Below are positions 1 to 7,400 of a stretch of 16,519 bases of DNA, piece by piece. The position numbers were made by a program, and so were the translations under genes. Positions within the stretch are counted from its first letter, which is position 1. Each line of letters begins with the position of its first letter. The notes below the pieces were generated by a model. It was not told the DNA's origin. It did no database searches and was given only the letters and a program-made list of their open reading frames with translations. The stretch comes from Leptolinea sp. UBA1437 (GTDB taxonomy: Bacteria > Chloroflexota > Anaerolineae > Anaerolineales > Anaerolineaceae): assembly GCA_002329625.1 (NCBI GenBank), contig DCTP01000039.1:1410-17928 (forward strand), in the 5' to 3' direction.

Positions 1-483
1 AAAACTTCCGTAATTGACATCGGACACTGTGAAAGGTCCGCCCTGACCAAGCTGGTTAATCAACGAACGGCAGATGCTTTGTGTCGCCAGTGTGGCGATC
101 ATAGCCGGCATGCGACCTTTTGAAACCAATAAACCATTACACAGACCGATGATGAAGCCCAGTCCCATACAAAACAAGAACATGATCAGGATGCTATTGG
201 TCCTGTTTAGGATAACAATGCCCAATCCGGAGATAATCGCGACCTGAGCGCCTACGGAGATATCAATCTGGCCGGCAGAAATAATCATCGTCATCCCCAA
301 TGCAATGATTCCGGTTGTCGCTGTTTGAACGAAAATGTTACTGATATTGCTCCAGCGCAGGAAGCTGGTATTTACCGCGACCGCCAGAATCAAGAGCATG
401 AAGAAAGACAACCAGTAGCTGTATTGGGTAACGAGTTTCTTCAGGAAAGATTTAAGAGAGTTTTTTTGAATCACACTTGTCAT
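1..483 (-). CDS. CUT2-family sugar ABC transporter permease (RbsC-like), 3' end outside the window
   Basis: Membrane subunit of a ribose/xylose/galactose-type ABC importer; it would form the translocation path with the ATPase encoded just upstream. The 161 codons in the window begin with a short basic N-terminus, a membrane segment at about residues 22-38, and the family core ALGMTMIISAGQIDISVGA at about 61-79, which closely resembles RbsC. Further hydrophobic segments lie at about 81-93 and 98-120, followed by CNGLLV and IATLAT. The family is usually around 320 residues, so about half is present. The ATG at 483-481 is preceded by GGAGG with a short A-rich spacer. The start overlaps the last 32 bases of the ATPase gene, which implies translational coupling. 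The transported sugar cannot be read from the sequence. Confidence 0.93.
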   Translation of the reverse strand, partial: MTSVIQKNSLKSFLKKLVTQYSYWLSFFMLLILAVAVNTSFLRWSNISNIFVQTATTGIIALGMTMIISAGQIDISVGAQVAIISGLGIVILNRTNSILIMFLFCMGLGFIIGLCNGLLVSKGRMPAMIATLATQSICRSLINQLGQGGPFTVSDVNYGSF

Positions 484-1981
484 TTTTTTCTGCCTCCAAA
501 TTTGCTCCGGTTGAATAGTACATAATATTTCTTTCGGTTATTTCTTCACGTGAAAGACGGGCATTGATATTTCCTTTAAAAAGAACGATACAGGAATCGG
601 CCACTTTGAAAATCTCGGGAAACTCCGAACTGAATACGATAATTGCTTTCCCTTGTTTCGCTAAATTGAGTATCAAGTGATATATTTCGAATTTTGTCCC
701 GACATCGATCCCTTGCGTCGGATTATCAAAAAGGATGATTTCTGCATCAGCTTCCAACCAACGTCCGAGAATGATCTTTTGTTGATTTCCCCCAGAAAGA
801 GAGGTGATCGGATTTTTGGGATCGTCCGTTTTAATGGACAATGATTCCTGTTGGCGTTTAAACCGTTCCTTTTGGTCTTTGGGTTGGATCAATAGCCCTT
901 TATGTTTGGTGTTTAGATGAGCCATATAAAGGTTATCATAAATGGAAAGATCATTTAAAATACCCCGTTCTTTTCGAGAACGTGGCACCATGGCTATGCC
1001 CGACTTCATTCGATCGATGATTCCGCTTTCCGGATTGATCTTTTTACCAAAAATCTCAATTTCTCCCGAAGAAGGGATCGCGCCGAAAAGCGCATCGGCT
1101 AAAGAATCTCGTCCGGATCCCTGCAAACCTGTGATGGCGATAATCTCTCCTCTATGCAAATCGAAACTGATATTTTGAAAGCCCGGACCAGAAAGATTTC
1201 GGACTGAAAGGGCAATTTCGTCCGTTCGATAACAAGGTTTATGAGAGAATTCTTCTTCGGCGAGTTGTCGACCGATCATCAACTCGGTGATCTCCTGCTC
1301 ATTTACATCCGAAAAATTCCCCTCCGCAACCAATTTTCCGTCTCGCATAACCGAAAAAGTATCACATACTTCAAACAGTTCAGGCATTTTATGCGAAATA
1401 TAAATAAAACTGACGCCCTCCGATTTCAACTGGCGCATAATGACAAACAACCGTTCAATATCTTTGGTCGTCAAAGCGGTAGACGGCTCATCCATAATAA
1501 TCAGGTCACTCTTAAACAACAGAGCACGGGCAATTTCAACCAGTTGCTTTTCGGCAGGTTGCAAATTCCAAACAAGTTCTTCCGGATTGATATTAACCTG
1601 CATTCGGTTAAAAACTTCGGTTGCCCTTTTGATCATTTCCTTCTTATTTAAGAGGCCGTTCGGCAGAAGAATTTCTTCTGCCAAAAACATATTTTCAAAA
1701 ACTTTCAAATCGTTACAGAGGCTGATTTCCTGGTGAATAAAACGAATTCCCATCTTAATCGCTTGCAGCGAATTGGAGAATTGGACTTTCTTTCCGTCAA
1801 TATAGATCTCCCCTTCGGTCGGCGGAAAAGTTCCCGCAAGCACATTCATCAGAGTCGTTTTACCGGCGCCGTTTTCTCCCAACAGCCCTCGTATTTCCCT
1901 CGGATAGACCGTAAAATCTACATGATCCACGGCGACCACCGGTCCGAAAGTTTTTACGATTCCTTTCATTTCTACGAGCAA
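452..1981 (-). CDS. CUT2-family sugar ABC transporter ATP-binding protein (RbsA/MglA/XylG-like, two ATPase domains)
   Basis: Cytoplasmic ATPase that powers the neighbouring sugar permease. At 509 residues it has the usual length for the fused double-domain family. Domain 1 has Walker A GENGAGKT (35-42), signature-like LQPAEKQ (140-146), Walker B IIMDEP (161-166) and H-loop His197, so it looks catalytically complete. Domain 2 has a degenerate P-loop GLQGSGRDS (285-293), a canonical LSGGNQQ (395-401), and Walker B ending DNP, where Asn420 replaces the usual glutamate; SSE replaces the H-loop, as is common in this family. The start is TTG: an AAGGAG box at 1996-1991 lies 9 bases before it, while the first ATG, four codons further in, is too far away. 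It lies between the binding-protein and permease genes of one leftward operon. Confidence 0.95.
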   Translation of the reverse strand: MLVEMKGIVKTFGPVVAVDHVDFTVYPREIRGLLGENGAGKTTLMNVLAGTFPPTEGEIYIDGKKVQFSNSLQAIKMGIRFIHQEISLCNDLKVFENMFLAEEILLPNGLLNKKEMIKRATEVFNRMQVNINPEELVWNLQPAEKQLVEIARALLFKSDLIIMDEPSTALTTKDIERLFVIMRQLKSEGVSFIYISHKMPELFEVCDTFSVMRDGKLVAEGNFSDVNEQEITELMIGRQLAEEEFSHKPCYRTDEIALSVRNLSGPGFQNISFDLHRGEIIAITGLQGSGRDSLADALFGAIPSSGEIEIFGKKINPESGIIDRMKSGIAMVPRSRKERGILNDLSIYDNLYMAHLNTKHKGLLIQPKDQKERFKRQQESLSIKTDDPKNPITSLSGGNQQKIILGRWLEADAEIILFDNPTQGIDVGTKFEIYHLILNLAKQGKAIIVFSSEFPEIFKVADSCIVLFKGNINARLSREEITERNIMYYSTGANLEAEKNDKCDSKKLS

Positions 1982-1990
1982 GGCAGGTTC

Positions 1991-1996
1991 TCCTTA
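1991..1996 (-). promoter_or_regulatory. ribosome binding site fixing a TTG start
   Basis: AAGGAG on the minus strand, 9 bases before the TTG at 1981-1979. It favours TTG over the ATG four codons downstream, which would be about 21 bases from this site. Confidence 0.7.
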
Positions 1997-2007
1997 TACT
2001 TTATTGA

Positions 2008-2040
2008 AAAACTGCCGGTCTAAAAAAACCGGACCGGCAG
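2008..2040 (-). terminator. intercistronic hairpin with short U-tract after the sugar-binding protein gene
   Basis: On the minus strand a 9-bp perfect stem (CTGCCGGTC / GACCGGCAG, arms 2040-2032 and 2021-2013) with a 10-base loop is followed by TTTTT (2012-2008). It lies between the binding-protein stop and the ATPase ribosome binding site. It looks like an intrinsic terminator. Inside an operon it more probably acts as a partial terminator or a block to 3' decay, keeping the binding protein in excess over the transporter subunits. The role is inferred; the structure is seen directly. Confidence 0.75.
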
Positions 2041-2065
2041 TATACACTTGAAAAGATAAAAATGG

Positions 2066-3121
2066 TTAGTTGAGTGAAATGCTATAGCGTTCCTTGAAAG
2101 CCTCACTGTTGCGGAACTCTTCGACATTGGTCTTGTCAATTTCAATGGACGGGATGAGGAAGAGTTGCCCATTTATATCTTGTCCCTGATATTGTTCGCC
2201 TTTGGCGGCGGCAATACCTAAGCGGATGGCTTCACGAATGAAGGATGGGCTGAAATAATAGGTTACCAGATCGATACCGTTTGCAACCGGTTTATCGAAG
2301 GTTGCCAGTGTTTCTCGTCTGCCGCCTACACCCGTGATGAGTTTCACGTTCAGTTTTGCCGAAGGATTGCTGTTATAGTAGTTATTGAGAGCAACTACGA
2401 CACCGTCGACAACCTCATCATCATGGGTTACGATCAAATCCAGATCTTCGATTTCCTTCGCATCAGCCGTGTTCAGCCAGTTTTCCATCTGTTCCTGTGC
2501 TTTTGCGTTTGACCAGTCGGTCTGATAGTTTTCCTGAATCTGCTTGAATTGATCTTTGTATGCGGATGCGGCAATCACATCATCCATACCCTTCGATCGC
2601 TGGATGGAAACGGTCGAGCTGTCACCGATAAAGCGCAGGTAGGTGATTGTTTCGCCAGCTTTGAGTTGTTCGTCGAAATACTTGAGCAGATATTCGCCCA
2701 TCATTTTTCCGATACTCTCGTTGTCGCCCATAATTTCGGCGGTCGGTTTGAAACCGTCAATCAGACGATCATAGATGATCAGTTTCACACCGGAATCCAT
2801 AATGGTCATGGCAATGTTCTTTAATTGTTGACCTTCCAACGGCCAAAGGACGATGACATCCGGTTTCCACTCAAGAATGGTCTCGAGAGCGGCAATCTGT
2901 TTGGCTGCTTCGCCGCCGACTTCAAATTTGTATTCAAAGCCGAGTTCTTTGGACTTTGCTTCCAGCTCTGCACGGGCATGAGCAACGCTCTCGCCGGTGA
3001 AACCATGGTCCGCATCCGGAGTGACAACACCGATCTTGAATGTGTCAGCTGCCAGGACGGATCCTGTTAGTGCAAGCACTAAGACGAAAACAACGGATAA
3101 CACAAAAAACTTTTTAGACAT
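2066..3121 (-). CDS. sugar ABC transporter substrate-binding protein (periplasmic-binding protein type 1, ribose/xylose-like)
   Basis: Exported receptor that captures the sugar and delivers it to the CUT2 permease. From the chosen ATG it has 351 residues. It begins with Lys-Lys, a hydrophobic stretch (about 5-20) and a Sec-type cleavage site near VLA-AD (24/25). There is no lipobox cysteine, so it is predicted soluble rather than a lipoprotein. The mature part opens with FKIGVVTPDADHGFTG and later shows LIIYDRL and VTHDDEVVDGV, typical of the ribose/xylose-binding fold. The longer frame beginning at 3178 is rejected: the start at 3121 has AGGAGGG (3133-3127) five bases upstream and places the signal peptide at the N-terminus. 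The gene lies 53 bases after the LacI-family gene and is followed by an intercistronic hairpin. The ligand is not identified. Confidence 0.93.
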   Translation of the reverse strand: MSKKFFVLSVVFVLVLALTGSVLAADTFKIGVVTPDADHGFTGESVAHARAELEAKSKELGFEYKFEVGGEAAKQIAALETILEWKPDVIVLWPLEGQQLKNIAMTIMDSGVKLIIYDRLIDGFKPTAEIMGDNESIGKMMGEYLLKYFDEQLKAGETITYLRFIGDSSTVSIQRSKGMDDVIAASAYKDQFKQIQENYQTDWSNAKAQEQMENWLNTADAKEIEDLDLIVTHDDEVVDGVVVALNNYYNSNPSAKLNVKLITGVGGRRETLATFDKPVANGIDLVTYYFSPSFIREAIRLGIAAAKGEQYQGQDINGQLFLIPSIEIDKTNVEEFRNSEAFKERYSISLN

Positions 3122-3158
3122 TTTTTCCCTCCTAAAAGATTTACTGCGTTTTTGTGAA

Positions 3159-3182
3159 CGATTTGAAGTGCTTTTCAAATCG
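3159..3182 (-). repeat. perfect 9-bp inverted repeat at the regulator/binding-protein junction
   Basis: CGATTTGAA (3159-3167) and TTCAAATCG (3174-3182) are separated by 6 bases. The repeat includes the stop codon of the LacI-family gene (3175-3177) and lies about 26 bases upstream of the ribosome binding site of the binding-protein gene. No U-tract follows on the minus strand, so it is unlikely to be an intrinsic terminator. An RNA processing or stabilising hairpin, or a protein-binding site, is possible. Confidence 0.6.
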
Positions 3183-4206
3183 ATTCCTCCTTAATTATTA
3201 CGGGACTTCCGGTCGATTCTCTTAGGATTAATTGATACGGGAGAACCGTTTCAAGCGGAACGTCCTCGGACTGATTTAATGCCGTGATCAGCAATTCAGC
3301 CGATTTTTTCCCTAATTCATAACATGGTTGAGCGACCGTGGTTAATTTCGGGCTGAACATCGCCGTTTGCTCGACGTCATCGAACCCGATAACCGATAAA
3401 TCTTCCGGTACTTTGATACCCATTTCGGCGGCGGTATTGATGGCGCCGATTGCCAGAACATCCGAAATGCAGAATAAAGCGGTCGGCCGATCTTCCAATG
3501 ACAGTAGTTTTCTGGCAGAAGCACAACCGCTTCTGTAACTGTAATCCTTGGATGCATATTCGATATATTCGGGATGGAACTCAATTCCGGCGGCTGCCAA
3601 AGCATCTTTGTATCCTTTCAGACGGAGTTGAGTGGACAGATAATTGTTGACACTGCTGATCGTTCCGATTTTTGTATGGCCGAGCGAAATCAGATATTTG
3701 ATGGCTTCGACGGTCGCTTTGTAATTGTCGATGGAAATATGAGGAATACTGGTATCCGGGTTAAATTCCGAACAGAGAATAATCGGATTATCTTTCGCAT
3801 AGCGCAAAAGCCAATCCTCTTCCCCCATTTCGCATGCCAATAAAATAGCACCCTCTGCGTGCCGTTTCTTCATCATTCCGAGGATATTACTCATTTCTTC
3901 GCGATTCCAATCGGTTTTGCAGATAAACGAGCTGTAAAAAAGGGATCGTGTCGTATCACTGATGCCCGATAGAATATTGGAATAATAAGGATTGGTCATA
4001 TTGGGGGTTAAAATCAGAATTGTTCTCGTTTCCTGTTTGCGAAAAGATTGCGCCAGAATATTCGGTTCATATCCCAGCCTTTCGGCAGCTTCGTAGACTC
4101 GTCTGACCGTATTTTCGCTGATAGTGCTTTTATTATTCAGCACCCGCGAGACAGTCGAGGCGGACACGTTCGCTTCCTTCGCTACATCGAATATGGTAAC
4201 CGTCAT
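3175..4206 (-). CDS. LacI-family transcriptional regulator of the adjacent sugar operon
   Basis: Sugar-responsive repressor, 343 residues, normal for the family. The N-terminal helix-turn-helix is IFDVAKEANVSASTVSRVLN (about 5-24). A hinge region around 49-58 (PNILAQSFRK) follows, then a sugar-binding domain from about 62 with LILTPNMTNPYYS, ISIDNYKA, CISDVLAIG and VIGFDDVE. The hinge position that is usually leucine appears to be Phe (SFR). The start at 4206 is chosen because the DNA-binding domain begins there; an in-frame extension to 4329 would add about 41 unlikely residues and run across the promoter. An AAGGGA site lies shortly upstream. It is the first gene of the leftward operon, with an operator-like palindrome over its own promoter, so autoregulation is likely. 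The inducer is unknown but probably the transported sugar or a product of it. Confidence 0.94.
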   Translation of the reverse strand: MTVTIFDVAKEANVSASTVSRVLNNKSTISENTVRRVYEAAERLGYEPNILAQSFRKQETRTILILTPNMTNPYYSNILSGISDTTRSLFYSSFICKTDWNREEMSNILGMMKKRHAEGAILLACEMGEEDWLLRYAKDNPIILCSEFNPDTSIPHISIDNYKATVEAIKYLISLGHTKIGTISSVNNYLSTQLRLKGYKDALAAAGIEFHPEYIEYASKDYSYRSGCASARKLLSLEDRPTALFCISDVLAIGAINTAAEMGIKVPEDLSVIGFDDVEQTAMFSPKLTTVAQPCYELGKKSAELLITALNQSEDVPLETVLPYQLILRESTGSPVIIKEESI

Positions 4207-4241
4207 TTTATTCCCTTGTTCGTTACTTCTTTCGCTTATTG

Positions 4242-4255
4242 TGCAATCGTTTGCA
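4242..4255 (-). promoter_or_regulatory. LacI-family operator, TGCAATCGTTTGCA
   Basis: Palindrome with the central CG typical of LacI-family operators; 12 of 14 bases are symmetric, and it also fits the general CcpA-type cre pattern. It lies just downstream of the predicted -10 box, over the expected transcription start (about 4255), and 36 bases before the start codon of the LacI-family gene. A bound repressor there would block initiation. The cognate protein is most simply the product of the adjacent gene, though a CcpA-like global regulator could also use such a site. Confidence 0.78.
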
Positions 4256-4261
4256 TAAATT

Positions 4262-4290
4262 ATTCTATATACTCCGGCGGCATTTGTCAA
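4262..4290 (-). promoter_or_regulatory. sigma70-type promoter of the CUT2 operon
   Basis: On the minus strand TTGACA (4290-4285) is followed after exactly 17 bases by TAGAAT (4267-4262), giving perfect and 5-of-6 matches to the -35 and -10 consensus. Transcription would start near 4255, inside the LacI-type palindrome, and read leftward into the regulator and transporter genes. Confidence 0.82.
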
Positions 4291-4297
4291 TTGCCAA

Positions 4298-4329
4298 AAT
4301 GTCATCATTTGAAACATGACGAATGTCAT
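4298..4329. repeat. direct repeats of AATGTCAT with an overlapping palindrome upstream of the operon promoter
   Basis: AATGTCAT occurs at 4298-4305 and 4322-4329, 24 bases apart. The second copy is part of the palindrome ATGAC-GAAT-GTCAT (4316-4329). The block lies just upstream of the -35 box of the leftward promoter and about 130 bases before dnaE. It could be an activator site for either gene or chance in AT-rich sequence. No known factor is recognised. Confidence 0.35.
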
Positions 4330-4459
4330 AAAATAAGTAGATCGAAAAAATTGAAAAAAGGCGGAATTTTTCTGAAATTTGCAGAATATAAAAAAAGCAA
4401 AAGCGGATGCCCGAAGAAAAATATACTAAAATATGAATAGCTTTGGAGCATTTATAACT

Positions 4460-7400
4460 ATGTCATTTGTTCATCTTCATCTTCATACCGAATATTCCCT
4501 TTTGGACGGGTTCACAAAAATCAACAAACTGATGACCCGTGTCAAAGAGATGAATATGCCTGCCGTCGCAATCACAGACCACGGAACGATGTTCGGAGTC
4601 GTGGAATTTTTCTTCGCGGCAAAGGAGGCGGGTATTAAACCGATCATCGGGCTGGAAGGATATCTTTCCAAAGGATCGATGACCTCTCGTGATCCCAAGG
4701 AAAAAACTTCTTCCCATTTGCTGTTGTTGGCAAAAGACATGACGGGATATAAAAATTTACTACAGATTGCAAGCGCCTCTCAATTGGAAGGGTACTATTA
4801 TCACCCACGCATTGATCATGAATACCTTGCGGAACATGCGGAAGGGCTAATCGCAACTTCGGGATGTATGGCGGCGGAACTGCCACGGATGATCATAAAC
4901 GGAGAGATTGAAGCGGCTAAAGCGCAATTGGATTGGTATCTTCAGGTATTCGGACGAGAAAATTTTTATATCGAATTGCAGGATCATGATGTCCCGGAAA
5001 TAAAAAAGCTGAATAATGTTTTGTTACGTCTGGGAAAGGAATATGATATCCCGTTTGTGGCGACAAATGACACCCATTATGTCGATCCCGAAGATTGGAA
5101 ATATCAGGATATTATGCTCGCCATTCAAACCGGTGCGAAATTGACGGACAGCAACCGATTCAGAATGTCAGATAAGTCCTATTATCTGCGTTCTCCGGAA
5201 GAAATGGAGAAACTTTTCGGGTATATCCCGGGCGCGATTGAAAACACATTGGCGATCGCGGAACGCTGCAATGTCGATTTGAGCAGCAAAGGGCATCATC
5301 TGCCAGTTTTTCCGTTGGAAACGGGTGAAACCGCCGAATCCGAGTTGCGGAAATTATGTGAAATCGGCTTGAAAGAAAAATACGGTGATCGTGTCGATCG
5401 GGAACCGGTCATTCGTGAACGGGTTGAAAAGGAACTCGGCATTATTCATCAAATGGGATTCGATGCCTATTTTTTGATTGTTCAGGATTTGACGCGGCAT
5501 GCCCGAGAGGAGAATATTTGGTATAACGTTCGCGGTTCCGGAGCCGGTTCGATGGTAGCTTATGTATTGGGAATTACACCGGTCGATCCGTTGAAATTTA
5601 AGTTGATTTTCGAACGGTTTTTGAATCCGGAAAGAATTTCGATGCCCGATATCGATCTGGATATTCAGGATGATCAACGATATAAAATGCTGCAATATTG
5701 TTCGGATAAGTACGGTGCCGATCGGGTTTCACAGATTATTACGTTCAACACACTGGGTGCGAAAGGTGCCATACGCGATGTCGGGCGGGTGATGGATATC
5801 CCCTTGTCGGAAGTGGACCGTATCTGCAAACTGATTCCGGCGGGTATTAAAATGCCGGTGAGCGGAAAATCTATTACGTTGAATAATTGTCTGGAAGAAA
5901 TTCCCGAATTCAGCGATGCGGTACGGGCCGATCCCAAGCTTACGGAGTTGGTAACGACGGCTTCCGAGATGGAAGGTGTGACGCGCAATGTCGGCACACA
6001 TGCGGCGGGTGTAATCATTACGGATGTACCGATCGTCGAATATGCCCCTCTTCATCGACCGACATCCGGATCGGATGATAACCCGATAAAATCCGTAGCT
6101 CAATTTGAAATGAATTATGTCGACAAAATGGGGCTGCTGAAAATCGACTTTTTAGGGTTAGCCACGCTCACAGTAATGCAGAAATGCTGCGCCATGATTG
6201 AAAAACGGCATGGGGTTCATCTAGATCTGCAGAATATTCCGACCGACGATAAAAAGACTTTTACTTACTTGAGTCAGGGTCATACTGCCGGAGTGTTCCA
6301 ACTGGAAGGTTCGGGTATGACCCGGTATATCAAAGAGATGAAGCCGAAATCTCTGGATAACATCATTGCGATGGTAGCGCTTTATCGCCCGGGACCGATG
6401 CAGTTTATTCCGGATTATATTGCCTGTATGCACGGTGAAAAGGAACCCTTTTATCGGCATGAACGGTTGAAGCCGATTTTTGCGGAAACATATGGGATTC
6501 CGGTATATCAGGAACAGATCATGTCCGCGGTGATGGAATTGGCAGGTTATACCGCTGCCGAATCAGACAGTTTTCGCAAAGCCATTTCCAAGAAGAAAAA
6601 GGCTGAAATCGAAGAGCATCGAGAGAAATTTGTTTCCGGCTGCGTTAAAAACGGGATTGAAAAAACAACCGCCGAAGAAATTTTTAAAGATTGGGAACAA
6701 TTTGCGAATTACGGTTTCAACAAAAGTCATGCGGCTGATTACGGAGTTTTAGCCGTTCAAACGGGGTATCTTAAAGCGCATTATACCGTTGAATACATGG
6801 CTGCAATCTTGGATGCCAACCGAAATGATTCCGCAAAGATTGCCTTTTATATCAACGATTGCCGATCGATCGGAATCGAGGTATTGCCGCCGGAAATCAA
6901 CGTCAGCGACTGGGATTTCACAATCGAGGAGGATTCGAATCATAAGAGCAGGATTCGATTCGGACTCGGTGCCATTAAAAATGTCGGTAAAAATTCCGTT
7001 GATCCGATTATCGATGAGCGTAATCAAAACGGAAAATTTACCGATTTGAACAACTTCATCGAACGGGTCGATCTCAGGCAGGTCGGCAGACGTGCACTGG
7101 AAAGCTTGATAAAAGTGGGTGCGATGGATGCTTTCGGAGAACGCGGCGCCTTATTGGCAAGTATGGATATGATGATCAATGCCAGCTCCACAAACTTTAA
7201 ATCAAAGGACAGCGCTCAGATTGATCTGTTTGATTTGATGAATATTCCGACATCCCAAATTACGCTTCCTCAGACACCTGCGATTGAAAACCGGCAAAAA
7301 TTAATTTGGGAGCGTGAATTGCTGGGATTGTTCGTTTCGGACCATCCTTTAAATGCTCATCGAAAGATTTTAAAAGCTCGAAAAGCCTTACAAATCAACC

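Noticed and set aside
3122..3178. N-terminal extension of the CUT2 binding protein to 3178
   Set aside because: It would put about 19 basic residues before a clear signal peptide; the start at 3121 has a strong ribosome binding site.
4207..4329. N-terminal extension of the LacI-family gene to 4329
   Set aside because: It would translate through the promoter and operator, and the helix-turn-helix begins right at the 4206 start.
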